A DNA stretch of 64,000 nucleotides from the NCBI RefSeq assembly GCF_001510665.1, contig NZ_LMTI01000008.1, forward strand, positions 36,336 to 100,335. Direction: 5' to 3'. Positions 8,140 to 16,215 of the stretch are shown in pieces. Under the pieces are notes generated by a model. That model was not told where the DNA came from, did no database searches, and worked only from the letters and a program-made list of their open reading frames with translations. The translations under genes were made by a program, and so were the position numbers. The stretch's first letter is position 1; each line of letters opens with the position of its first letter. This stretch comes from Bacillus sp. FJAT-27445 (GTDB lineage Bacteria > Bacillota > Bacilli > Bacillales > Cytobacillaceae).

Positions 8140-8652
8140 CTATTTTCTCTTAGTTATAGGTATATTTTTATTATTAATTGATTCCAAAAATTCAGCCTGA
8201 GAACCTTTTGTGAAACCTGATTTATCCAGCCTGATTCCCATACCTTTTGAAAAAACTAAAATCAATTCGTTCTTTTGATCAATTAATTTTACTATTTGGT
8301 TCCATTCCAAAGTCATCGTGTTGTTTCCATCATATACCGTTATCGTATCCGCAAATTTGATAACTCGGTTCCACTCTTTTGCTTGCTGAATGATTGTAAG
8401 TGCTTTGTATTGTCTTTCCGTAAACATTCTCGTCCTTAAAAAACCTCTGTATACACAATACACCGATAATAGCAGATAGAAAGAAGAAAATGCGGTATCA
8501 TGAATGAATAAATAATAGATGGAAAGAACAGCTGTTACTAGTGTGAAAAAAATCCAGAAGATGAAAAAACAATTTCTCTGGATTGGATTTTTAGCCCATT
8601 CCATGAATCGTTCTTTTGTTACGGTGTATTCGTTCTGAAATGCTGTTTCCAT
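8140..8652 (-). CDS. YcxB-like membrane protein (170 aa)
   Basis: An N-terminal 'EYTVTKERFMEWAKN' stretch is followed by two membrane segments (about residues 28-50 and 54-70). A C-terminal cytoplasmic domain has the 'TVYDGNNTMTLEWNQIVKLIDQKNELILVFSKG' pattern that defines YcxB-like proteins. Their role is unknown. The start ATG follows AGGAGG. No partner gene is evident. Confidence 0.75.
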   Translation of the reverse strand: METAFQNEYTVTKERFMEWAKNPIQRNCFFIFWIFFTLVTAVLSIYYLFIHDTAFSSFYLLLSVYCVYRGFLRTRMFTERQYKALTIIQQAKEWNRVIKFADTITVYDGNNTMTLEWNQIVKLIDQKNELILVFSKGMGIRLDKSGFTKGSQAEFLESINNKNIPITKRK

Positions 8653-8726
8653 TCCATAAATCCTCCTGAAAATTAATTCATCGGTTCAGGTAAAATCCCT
8701 GTTTCGCAAACGTAGCTCTAGCCCTC

Positions 8727-9101
8727 CTATTCCTTCTCCTTAATATAGTTGACCGGCCTAATTTCAATGCCCCAGCCAAACTGCTCACCCGCGGCCAATT
8801 GTGCGGTTGGGTGCAATAAGGCAATCCGGATTGCTTCTTCCATATTCTCGGCTTCGATGAGGAATGCACTCCCCACCAATGCTTTTGCTTTTGTAAAAGG
8901 GCCGTCGCTAACAGTTACTGACCCATTTTCCCTTTGCAGGCTTTTAGCCTCCACATCCAGGCCGGCGTCCATCAACACTCGTCCGCTCCTGTATAATTTC
9001 TCGAGATACGGCCCGCACTCATCCATGACAGCATCAATCTCCGCTTTTGGGCGGGAATCCATTTTCTCAGGTTCAAAATAACCCAGGCACAGAAACATCA
9101 T
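8727..9101 (-). CDS. YciI-family (DGPF-domain) protein (124 aa)
   Basis: A small ferredoxin-like alpha/beta protein. The signature 'VSDGPFTKAKALVGSAFLIEA' stretch (about residues 62-82) and the ending 'HPTAQLAAGEQFGWGIEIRPV' are those of the YciI/DGPF family often found beside ECF sigma factors. No sigma factor is adjacent here. The start ATG has AAGGAGG seven bases upstream. The enzymatic role is unproven for the family. Confidence 0.82.
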   Translation of the reverse strand: MMFLCLGYFEPEKMDSRPKAEIDAVMDECGPYLEKLYRSGRVLMDAGLDVEAKSLQRENGSVTVSDGPFTKAKALVGSAFLIEAENMEEAIRIALLHPTAQLAAGEQFGWGIEIRPVNYIKEKE

Positions 9102-9244
9102 ATTTAAACCTCCTTTTTTTAGGGGAAATCATTTAGCAACCTTATTTTTCTTCCGAATTTGCCGTGTCCTTTTACTCCCCCATCAAATATAGTTGAATTT
9201 ATACACTAAATCAGGAAAATCAATCCATCTCGTTGATAAGTACT

Positions 9245-9286
9245 ATTCAACAAAAAAGGGCGTATTCCTTTTTGGAACGCCCCTTT
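9245..9286 (-). repeat. Hairpin element copy I, acting as terminator
   Basis: ATTCAAC, then an A-tract, then a GGGCGTATTCC/GGAACGCCC stem with a TTTTT loop. On the minus strand the stem is followed by TTTTTTGTTGAAT. It sits 14 bp after the stop of the cysteine-rich gene and belongs to the dispersed family described in the findings. Confidence 0.65.
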
Positions 9287-9299
9287 CAAACGTATTCTT

Positions 9300-9488
9300 T
9301 TAGGCGTCCGCTTGGCCCATGTTTTTCTTTTTCATTAGCTCTTGAACATGCTCCTTTGGACTCCAGCAATTGAATTTATACTTCGGTTTCGTTTCATACC
9401 CGAGCCGGGTGCAGAAATATTTCATTCCTTCTATCTTTTTCTCGGCCCGGAAATGCTGGCAGGTTGCACAGCAGTGGAAATCTTTCAT
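9300..9488 (-). CDS. Small cysteine-rich protein (62 aa)
   Basis: Five cysteines: CCATC near the N-terminus (residues 6, 7 and 10), one in 'YFCTRLGY' and one in 'FNCWSP'. With a nearby histidine in 'CQHF' they could form a zinc or iron-sulfur site. The protein is basic and likely cytosolic. It resembles conserved short hypotheticals of Bacillus, but I cannot name a family. Its 3' end carries a copy of the hairpin element. Confidence 0.65.
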   Translation of the reverse strand: MKDFHCCATCQHFRAEKKIEGMKYFCTRLGYETKPKYKFNCWSPKEHVQELMKKKNMGQADA

Positions 9489-9783
9489 AATGATGCACCT
9501 TTTTCTTTCATTTTTTTTAAAAAATGGCTATGTTAAATCCATATTGTTGATATTTGAAGCAGGATTCCTGGCGTGCATTCAGTTCCTATGCGAATCACGG
9601 CATATCAACTAAGTACTTGGACAGCAAGGAATATGAGAATACTACATCGAATAAGTAATATATGTTAATATCCTCTTGTTTGTTTCCAGTAAAGGAGACA
9701 AACGCTTGCCTACCCCAAGATTTTTTTGCTGAACTGAAAGGATGCACCTGTAAAAAAGTATAGCATGATTGGGAGGTTATATT

Positions 9784-10206
9784 TTGAAACCGCGAATCAC
9801 CGTGATAACACTGGGAGTAGATGATTTAGAGAAGTCACTTTATTTCTACCGAGATGGATTGGGGCTTTCCACAGACGGAATTGTCGGAAAAGAGTTCGAA
9901 CATGGTGCAGTTGCTTTTTTCAACTTACAGGCAGGTCTACGGCTTGCAATTTGGAATCGGAATGATATCGCCCATGATACAAAACTTACAATGACAACAC
10001 CAAGCCCAACAGAATTTACTATTGGACACAATGTAAGAAGTAAAAAAGAAGTTGACGAGGTTATGGAACAGGCACAGAAAGCAGGGGCTACTATTACAGT
10101 ACCACCCCACGATACTTTTTGGGGGGGCTATTCAGGATATTTTCAAGACCCTGATGGTCATCTATGGGAAGTAGTTTGGAATCCGCAGTGGGAAATCGAA
10201 GAATGA
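9784..10206 (+). CDS. VOC-family (glyoxalase-like) protein (140 aa)
   Basis: A vicinal-oxygen-chelate fold protein with two beta-alpha-beta-beta-beta halves: 'ITVITLGVDDLEKSLYFYRDGLGL' at the start and 'GYSGYFQDPDGHLWEVVWNP' at the end. The latter includes the PDGH and E residues usual for the metal site. The TTG at 9784 is chosen as start because GGGAGG lies just upstream; a TTG 15 bases earlier would overlap that site. Members act as glyoxalases, dioxygenases or resistance proteins; no context points to one of these. Confidence 0.85.
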   Translation: MKPRITVITLGVDDLEKSLYFYRDGLGLSTDGIVGKEFEHGAVAFFNLQAGLRLAIWNRNDIAHDTKLTMTTPSPTEFTIGHNVRSKKEVDEVMEQAQKAGATITVPPHDTFWGGYSGYFQDPDGHLWEVVWNPQWEIEE

Positions 10207-10257
10207 AATACTCGCTCCAATGCAATCGATAATTTCCCTGTACTAAACAGAGTAAAT

Positions 10258-10300
10258 ACAAAACATAAACCCACCTTCAATAGATGGGTTTATGTTTTGT
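10258..10300. terminator. Long bidirectional-type terminator
   Basis: A perfect 16-bp inverted repeat (ACAAAACATAAACCCA and its complement) around an 11-base loop, 52 bp past the VOC gene stop. The rest of the interval to 10459 shows no gene. Confidence 0.75.
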
Positions 10301-10459
10301 TAGAAAATCAAAAGTGAGAATTTACAAATCCAAAAAAATTAATAACTCTTAATTCCGCATTTGTTGAGTACAGGCGCAGGAGGAATTCCATATAGTAGGA
10401 GTAAGGCTGCTTGACCTCTTCGGGAAAAGTAGTTCTAACTACCAAAGGAGTGAACTTAT

Positions 10460-10636
10460 ATGGGTTATGGTTATGGTCCAGGTTTTAGAAGAGGGTATCC
10501 TCCATACCGCTATGGTTATCCTGGCTTCCGCCCTGGATTTGGTCCGGGCTTTAGGGGAAGCTTTGCGGGAGGCTTTGCGGGAGGCTTCCTTGGCGGCTTT
10601 ACAGGCGCGGCAATAGCTCCATTTTTCTTTTTTTAA
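10460..10636 (+). CDS. Gly/Phe/Tyr-rich 58-residue protein
   Basis: An ATG with AAAGGAG nine bases upstream opens 58 codons: 'MGYGYGPGFRRGYPPYRYGY', then repeated PGF and AGGF steps, ending 'AIAPFFFF'. Roughly half the residues are Gly, Phe or Tyr. The C-terminal half (GSFAGGFAGGFLGGFTGAA) is a glycine-zipper-like hydrophobic stretch. Such composition is seen in small spore-coat or spore-surface proteins of Bacillus, which is the best guess. Strong ribosome binding site and clean stop support expression. No named family recognised. Confidence 0.65.
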   Translation: MGYGYGPGFRRGYPPYRYGYPGFRPGFGPGFRGSFAGGFAGGFLGGFTGAAIAPFFFF

Positions 10637-10664
10637 AAGTTAGGTGGAGAGTTTCATAAAATTT

Positions 10665-10690
10665 GTCCGCCGAGAAAATTCCAGGCGGAC
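10665..10690. terminator. Terminator between convergent genes
   Basis: A perfect 7-bp GTCCGCC/GGCGGAC stem lies between the Gly-rich gene and the minus-strand membrane gene. It can serve both. Confidence 0.55.
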
Positions 10691-10702
10691 GCTTTACATA
10701 TA

Positions 10703-11188
10703 TTATTTAGATTTTTTGATGCTGTCCAATAAGACATAACCAAAAACAATCCCTGCCGCCGTTGTAATAGTGGAATTCCCTAAAAATACAATCTCTTTCG
10801 CGAATGGTAAATGCTGCCCGACTTGCGTGTAAGAAATATACGGCAACATCGCTACATAAAGTGCAGGTATCCCCATTGCGACAATTTTAGACCAATCAAA
10901 CGTCCACTTCTTTTTTTCCAAAATCTCCAGAATCAGCTTTGGAATCCGCAGCAACATACCGATCACAACTGGAGAAACGGCTGCAAAAATTAACAACGGA
11001 AACATCTTGTACGTCGCTTCAGCTTCTTTTTTTAGATTGATATGATACTTCATTCCCATATAAAAAATAAACCCAATAAAAATGGTGCAAAACAAGTAAT
11101 AAAGGAACCTTTTTATAAAAATCCCTCCCTTTTCCAGCCACCTATTCAAACTATATACGGAAACCGCGCAATATTGTCCATTATTCAA
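10703..11188 (-). CDS. Hypothetical membrane protein (up to 161 aa)
   Basis: About four hydrophobic segments (roughly residues 26-46, 62-80, 104-120 and 137-155) separated by short charged loops; an integral membrane protein of no family I recognise. The ATG start gives an N-terminus ('MNNGQYCAV...') that looks unconserved. A strong GGGAGGG lies inside it about 20 codons downstream, but with no ordinary start codon at the right distance, so the true start is uncertain. Confidence 0.55.
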   Translation of the reverse strand: MNNGQYCAVSVYSLNRWLEKGGIFIKRFLYYLFCTIFIGFIFYMGMKYHINLKKEAEATYKMFPLLIFAAVSPVVIGMLLRIPKLILEILEKKKWTFDWSKIVAMGIPALYVAMLPYISYTQVGQHLPFAKEIVFLGNSTITTAAGIVFGYVLLDSIKKSK

Positions 11189-11205
11189 AAATACATTATA
11201 AATTA

Positions 11206-12144
11206 TTAATTCCGAACCAAATGAGGCTTTTCATTAATTTTTATTAAGTTTTTTATATTATCTATCACAACTTCTGGGTTTTCGAGATGGACGGAGTGCC
11301 CGGTGTCTACTTCAATGTGTTCGGTGTTTTCAGTTAAATTCAATAATAATTGCTGGTGCCGCTTCCAACTTTCCGGCTGTTTTTTTGCACTTATTACGAC
11401 AACGGGTAAATCTCTTCGTAGAGGATTGGCATTTAAAAGTTGTTGGGCAGATTGTTCGGAATCAAGGTATTCACGGTATGCAGATTGATAAGCCCCCAAA
11501 GTGTAACCGATGTAGTTCAGCGATCGATTATACTTCTTTTCTAGAAACTTCCTGCCGATTTTCTGTTTAAACATTCTTGGAATACCAACCAGCGAAGTAA
11601 CATACCCCAAGGAAACAAGTCTCCTAAATTTCTTGATTCGCTTCGTATTCTCTGGAGATAATACATACTGGCTTTCATTGGCAGCATCTTCTAAAACAAG
11701 GCCAACAACATCATTTGGATACATACTTGCAAACAATCGCATTGAAAGACCGCCATAAGAGTGGCCCACCAAAATATATGGCGGCCTGATTTTAAGCTGA
11801 TCCAATACTTCTCTAATTTCTTCAACGCTATCCAAAGAAGTCATTGTTTTCCTTCTTGTTTTACTCCACCCATAATTCCCCCTATCAAACGAAATGACAC
11901 GGGCAACCTTTGAAATCTCCGGCTGAATATAGCACCAGTCAAGAGATACTGAACTATATCCTGCTTCCAATATTACCGTTATTGGCCCTTCCCCAGTCAC
12001 AATTGCATGTATATCTGAAAATCTCGTTTTTATAATCTGTCCCGGCGGTTCAACCCTATTTTTTCTATCCATCGCTAAGTTCCAGATTGTAAAGGGAAAT
12101 CCTATCGTTCCTAATGCGTTTCGAATGATTGTCGGTATGATCAC
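11206..12144 (-). CDS. Alpha/beta hydrolase (312 aa)
   Basis: A serine hydrolase fold. The nucleophile elbow is GHSYGG with S129, and the preceding 'ISFDRGNYGWS' loop and oxyanion-hole 'EAGYSS' region are in place. The catalytic histidine is probably the one in 'DTGHSVHLENPE' near the C-terminus. The first 25 residues are hydrophobic and may anchor it to the membrane. The start is GTG with GGGAGG six bases upstream. It may be an esterase or lipase; the substrate cannot be told. It is monocistronic. Confidence 0.85.
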   Translation of the reverse strand: MIIPTIIRNALGTIGFPFTIWNLAMDRKNRVEPPGQIIKTRFSDIHAIVTGEGPITVILEAGYSSVSLDWCYIQPEISKVARVISFDRGNYGWSKTRRKTMTSLDSVEEIREVLDQLKIRPPYILVGHSYGGLSMRLFASMYPNDVVGLVLEDAANESQYVLSPENTKRIKKFRRLVSLGYVTSLVGIPRMFKQKIGRKFLEKKYNRSLNYIGYTLGAYQSAYREYLDSEQSAQQLLNANPLRRDLPVVVISAKKQPESWKRHQQLLLNLTENTEHIEVDTGHSVHLENPEVVIDNIKNLIKINEKPHLVRN

Positions 12145-12195
12145 TTTTAGCCTCCCAAAAATGTATGTTGGGGAATCAACTAACTAAACTCCCCC

Positions 12196-13290
12196 TTAAA
12201 CCAAGCACTCTGTCAGAATCCATCCCGCTTTGCCGTCCTTTTTGACCAGCGCATAACCCGTGCAGTCTTCATCTATAACAGAAACGATATCCCCTTTACT
12301 GATAGTGATTTGAGCGCAGGATACATCTGCTTTAATCGTAAAATCGCCATTTTCATTTTGCACGATATATTCGTTCTTCACATGAAGAAGCTTGTCCGTT
12401 TCTGGTTGCCGACACAGAGTAAAGAACTCCCCTTTTTCAACAGGAACAATCGTGTAGAAAGGATAGTTGATGGAGCCCTTCATTGTTTGCTCGGCAACAA
12501 AATCTTTAGTGACAGTCCTGGTCGGCAGCTGGTCTACATATATATGGGAAAACGAATCAATCCCCGCTGTTCGCTGGATGATAAAGGCGTTTAATTGCCC
12601 AGTTGGCTTGATGACGTTACCACCGTCGATTGCGATGATTTTTTTTGCTTCATCAATAATTGGATTGTCAGATGGTATATCGGTTGAATAATTCACAACG
12701 GGCCAATGCCCAACGATGACATACTTGCCTGCCCGATGTGATTTTTCCAGAAAAGAAGGCATGCCTAGCGCACTGCTGCGCTCTGTTTCCTTCCAATTCT
12801 CGATATCCTCCAAGCCGGCATGGACAAAAATATAGCGATCGGTTTCGATGGCTGTCGGCAATTCTGCCAGCCATTTCAGTTCATTTTCATAGTGATGGGT
12901 CAATACTTCCTTTACTTCCTGGATGGTCGAGTGTTTAGTAAGTTGATAACCAATCTGCTCAAGCCATTCCTTAAAAAGGGTATTGTCCCGGGTAGTCATA
13001 TAGTTTAGCAGCTGAGGGTTTTCCTTTAAAAGGTGCTCTACCAGCGCATCGCAATTTCCTTCTATAACATGCACGTTCGGATTAGTGGCGGTAAGTTCCA
13101 TCACATAACGCACAACTTCTTTGCTGTTGCCGCCTTTTTCGCATAGATCACCATTAATGATTAAGTAGTCATCATTGCAAAACTGGACCTTTTCTAAAAG
13201 CTCTTTGAAAAGATTGATTTCTCCATGAATATCGGAGATAACAATCACCCGGCCGTTTTCAGGAAGCTTCAATTCTTTAATTTTATCCAA
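12196..13290 (-). CDS. Metallophosphoesterase with C-terminal SH3-like region (364 aa)
   Basis: A calcineurin-like (PPP-type) phosphoesterase. Motifs run in order: SDIHGE (D20, H22), NGDLCEKG (D48), GNCD in place of the usual GNHE, FVHAG and GHWP. It would hydrolyse phosphomonoesters, protein-phosphate or dinucleoside polyphosphates in the cytosol. The last 60 residues ('ISKGDIVSVIDEDCTGYALVKKDGKAGWI') look like a small SH3-type domain, an uncommon addition. GNCD instead of GNHE is normal in bacterial PrpE/ApaH-like members. The start is TTG after GGAGAAG. Confidence 0.85.
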   Translation of the reverse strand: MDKIKELKLPENGRVIVISDIHGEINLFKELLEKVQFCNDDYLIINGDLCEKGGNSKEVVRYVMELTATNPNVHVIEGNCDALVEHLLKENPQLLNYMTTRDNTLFKEWLEQIGYQLTKHSTIQEVKEVLTHHYENELKWLAELPTAIETDRYIFVHAGLEDIENWKETERSSALGMPSFLEKSHRAGKYVIVGHWPVVNYSTDIPSDNPIIDEAKKIIAIDGGNVIKPTGQLNAFIIQRTAGIDSFSHIYVDQLPTRTVTKDFVAEQTMKGSINYPFYTIVPVEKGEFFTLCRQPETDKLLHVKNEYIVQNENGDFTIKADVSCAQITISKGDIVSVIDEDCTGYALVKKDGKAGWILTECLV

Positions 13291-13360
13291 AGCGATCTTC
13301 TCCCCTTATGTATCTTCTTCTGTAAAAATAGTGTCGAAACCTAGCAACTCCTATGTTTAA

Positions 13361-13402
13361 ATTCCACAAAAATAGCGATAATCCTTTTTGAATCACCGCG
13401 TC
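13361..13402 (-). repeat. Hairpin element copy H (degenerate)
   Basis: ATTCCAC-AAAAAT-AGCGATAATCC-TTTTT-GAATCACCGC follows the same plan as the other copies. Right flank 'CGAGTTGTAAG' resembles the usual GTTGAATAAG end. It lies between two minus-strand genes, about 60 bp upstream of the metallophosphoesterase ribosome binding site. Confidence 0.5.
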
Positions 13403-13465
13403 ACTTCGAGTTGTAAGAAAGCTTGTAATCATGAAAATGAATAAATGAATCAGAAAAAAAGAGAT

Positions 13466-13993
13466 TTAGCTTAGTTCTCCTAGATACCAAATTTCACCGC
13501 CAAAACAAGTATCATCAACTAATTCCAAATCCTTTATTTCCTCTTTTAGTCCCATTATTTCAAGTCCCATCGGAATTTCTAATCCCCATTCCGCTGCGAA
13601 GTCCCGATTCTTGTTCAGAGGAACTATTCTAATGTATTCATCCTCCGTAAATGGATAAATTCCTTCACACGGGGTTTTTGGTATATAAAACTCTATTTTG
13701 GCTGAATGCCAATAGTGAAAGTTAATGATTAACAAAACCTTTACTGTTTGGTATTGGGAAGGTTTAATATCAATCAGAAATTTTGTTCTATTAATCAACG
13801 CCTGAATACACAGTCTGCGGACGCTAGTAGGAGTTTTCGGCGAATTAATCCAAAAAGATCCTCGATCAGGCAGATGAATTTCCCAATAACCATAAGAAAA
13901 ATCTTCAGGAAAATCTTTAGTCGCTTCATTTAAAAGCCTTATGAATCTTCGAATTTTTCTTCTTTTGCCTCTGACTTTTTTCTTGCTATTCAT
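13466..13993 (-). CDS. DUF3916-like protein (175 aa)
   Basis: A basic N-terminus 'KKKVRGKRRKIRRFIRLLNE' is followed by 'YWEIHLP', 'VRRLCIQALINR' and 'VKVLLIINF', matching my recollection of the DUF3916 family of Bacillus. Function unknown. ATG with GGGAGG upstream. The gene stands alone; the last residues are acidic. Assignment is from pattern memory and should be treated as probable. Confidence 0.6.
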   Translation of the reverse strand: MNSKKKVRGKRRKIRRFIRLLNEATKDFPEDFSYGYWEIHLPDRGSFWINSPKTPTSVRRLCIQALINRTKFLIDIKPSQYQTVKVLLIINFHYWHSAKIEFYIPKTPCEGIYPFTEDEYIRIVPLNKNRDFAAEWGLEIPMGLEIMGLKEEIKDLELVDDTCFGGEIWYLGELS

Positions 13994-14036
13994 TTTCCGC
14001 CTCCCTTATTGGGTAAATTCCAAACAAATTATTTTT

Positions 14037-14956
14037 TTAAATTCTATCCTTGTTGTCGTAAATCCATCTAAACATTGCTTTGTTTAACTCATATAGACTT
14101 GAATTATTTACGAAATATGCCATGAAAATCGTTTGAATGCTGAGCATTATTACATACCAAATAGACTTAAGCTCACTAGTAGATAAAGAATTTAATTGAT
14201 TATATCCAGCGACTATTTCCCCAACAAACAGCAGCCATTTTTCTCTTCGTGATTCGTTTAAGAAAACCTCGCTTAAAATGCTCGTACAACAATAACAAAG
14301 ATCAAAAAGCCTGACATTGAACTCCGCAAAATCAAAATCAATTACACCACTTAGCCTATTGTTCTGAAATAAAATATTATGTATGTGTGCATCACGATGA
14401 ATGAGCATGTTGGCAAGTTGCCAACATGCTCTTTTAGGCTTTCTTCTAAATCCTCAAGAATCCTGCTAATATTTCCGCATTCGTCTGCATTTACGATTTC
14501 TTTAACCGCATAACCGTAAACCATTTTATATAAGTTTTTTTTATCAGGGAAATCTTCAACCCTATCAAAGTTACTCATTAATTTGTTCATCAAAGCAATC
14601 GTTTCACCGAGAAGGCGGGGAACTTCCGGGTTATCCAAAGCTTCTTTTATATCAAACGGTTTACCTTTCAAGAAATAATATAAACAATAGTTATCCTCTT
14701 TGTAGGTGGCAAAAAATTCACCGGAGCTTGTAGCAATTGGATACTGAGTGATAATCTTATTATCTAGTTGCTTAAGTAGCTTTATTTCCCTCTTAACTTC
14801 CTGGGTGATTCCCTTCTTCTTCAAAATGAACTTCTGTTCGTCGTTAGTTTTTATATGGGTTGCTCTTTCTAATAAAACTTTACTTTCTTTAACCTGAATT
14901 CCCCAGAAAGAAGAAATTTGGCTAGCATTAGTCAGTTTCAAACAGTTTTCCCCCAT
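14037..14956 (-). pseudogene. Aminoglycoside-phosphotransferase-like kinase, frameshifted
   Basis: Two overlapping minus-strand frames form one APH-fold kinase. The first (about 185 codons) has the N-lobe 'EVKREIKLLKQLDNKI' and helical linker. The second begins 'MLIHRDAHIHNILF', the catalytic loop (HRD..HxxN), followed by 'GVIDFDFAE', the metal-binding DFD. In between, the first frame runs on into unrelated residues ('MHTYIIFYF'). Adding one A in the CCAACATG stretch on the minus strand would join them as 'LPNMLIHRD'. The likely start is TTG at 14941 after GGGGG. If the sequence is correct the kinase is inactive; the shift sits on a perfect palindrome. Confidence 0.75.
14403..14431. repeat. 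Perfect 14-bp palindrome at the frameshift site
   Basis: GAGCATGTTGGCAA and its exact complement are separated by a single G. It lies inside the phosphotransferase coding region at the point where the frame breaks. Confidence 0.85.
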
Positions 14957-15001
14957 TCCTAAACATGAGCAAATGAACCCCTGGCTATATTTCAGAAAGC
15001 A

Positions 15002-15616
15002 TTAACCCCTAATTACTTTCATATCAAAAACAGACAAATACTCCCCTCTAATTTTACCAATGTGTTTTCGAATGAGACGAAGTCGATTTTTCGGAAGGAC
15101 TTCACCGTGAATGACGTACTTTTTATGAGCATCAGGCAATTCCTTGCTCATATTTGTAAAGGTAAACTCCCTGCCATCCTCAGATTTGATATATGCTTTA
15201 TAAAAATATTGCTCACTCCGAGTCACTTTGAAATCATAATCAATGATATATCCTTTAATTTTGATTTCATTATTGGTGAAGAGATTTTTTGTTTCCTCTT
15301 TAATCCATAAGTCATGTGTATTAACAAAGTTTTTACGATAATTTTTCCTCATAAACTCCCAATCATTAGAGCTAGGGAAGTAGTGGATGCTTTGGCTGCG
15401 GTAAAAATCCATTTTTTCCGCGTTCGTATCCATTTCGTAATCCTCATCGTGTTCCGATATCACCCTGATATATTGCGGGCCGCACTTATCGGTATGCAGG
15501 GCTAAAAACTTAAATGAATCGATAATATCGAAGTTTCCCCAGCCCCCGGCCTGACGCGAATAAAAACCACCAATACGCTTACACTTTACACATTTAAAGT
15601 AATAGTATGTAGACAT
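15002..15616 (-). CDS. Hypothetical protein with N-terminal zinc-ribbon-like cysteines (204 aa)
   Basis: The ATG at 15616 is chosen because GGGAGG stands six bases before it; an upstream ATG in frame has no such site. The N-terminus 'MSTYYYFKCVKCKRIGGFYSRQ' holds a CxxC pair, with a lone Cys in 'TDKCGPQY' further on. The remainder is mixed alpha/beta and charged. I do not recognise the family. A two-unit 52-bp repeat lies directly upstream and may include its leader. Confidence 0.55.
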   Translation of the reverse strand: MSTYYYFKCVKCKRIGGFYSRQAGGWGNFDIIDSFKFLALHTDKCGPQYIRVISEHDEDYEMDTNAEKMDFYRSQSIHYFPSSNDWEFMRKNYRKNFVNTHDLWIKEETKNLFTNNEIKIKGYIIDYDFKVTRSEQYFYKAYIKSEDGREFTFTNMSKELPDAHKKYVIHGEVLPKNRLRLIRKHIGKIRGEYLSVFDMKVIRG

Positions 15617-15704
15617 ATTTTCCTCCCGATAAAAGTCTACTCCACCAGGGGTTTTGACAAATATATGAGCACAAGGTAAGTACACGTCATAAACCCTGTT
15701 TTAG

Positions 15705-15795
15705 TGACAACCAAAGGTCAAAATCCGGTTGGGTTGTCAGAATAAGCTCGGATATCTGACAACCAAAGGCCAAAATCTGGTTTAGTTCTCACTTA
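15705..15795 (-). repeat. Two-unit copy of the 52-bp repeat family, minus orientation
   Basis: TGACAACCAAAGG(T/C)CAAAATC(C/T)GG occurs twice, exactly 52 bp apart. Between them GTTGTCAGA and TCTGACAAC form a 9-bp perfect hairpin. The reverse complement aligns over its whole length with the unit of the long array at 49.3-50.4 kb (TTGTCA..CGG.TTATTCTGACAAC..CCGGATTT). Confidence 0.8.
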
Positions 15796-15905
15796 AGCAC
15801 CGTTATGTCACATCAACTCTAGTATTTTATTCTTCTCTGTAACGCAGCCGTGGACTATATTAACTTTAATCTCAACAAGGTTTTCTTTTCAAACCAAAAA
15901 ATACC

Positions 15906-16163
15906 TCATTGAGAAAAATGCTTAACCAGTTCCCAGTTGGATTCTGCATTGTCTGACTTTTTCCAGATTTCCCCGTTCCTTTTGTCATAAAGATAAAGCC
16001 AGCCGCCGTTAACGACTAATTCAAAGCTTCCATCAGTATTTTGATTTACACTGATGTGGTGCGGGAAATTACTTGACGAAGAGGTAATTGCATCGGATAA
16101 ATGCCAAATTGATATAAGCACACAAACCCCTAGAGCAATTATAGAAGCTGGTAACCACTTCAT
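15906..16163 (-). CDS. Small membrane-anchored or secreted protein (85 aa)
   Basis: An N-terminal hydrophobic segment (about residues 4-22, 'LPASIIALGVCVLISIWHL') is followed by a 60-residue beta-rich tail with 'GWLYLYDKRNGEIWK', as in short repeats seen in propeller-like or sensor domains. ATG with GAGGTG upstream. Function unknown. Confidence 0.55.
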   Translation of the reverse strand: MKWLPASIIALGVCVLISIWHLSDAITSSSSNFPHHISVNQNTDGSFELVVNGGWLYLYDKRNGEIWKKSDNAESNWELVKHFSQ

Positions 16164-16215
16164 TTTTACACCTCACTGTACAATTTTTTTGCCTTGAGAA
16201 TTCCATCTGCCGTAT

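Noticed and set aside
14351..14431. Programmed -1/+1 frameshift in the phosphotransferase gene
   Set aside because: APH-fold kinases are not known to use frameshifting, and there is no slippery heptamer before the hairpin; a mutation or error is simpler.
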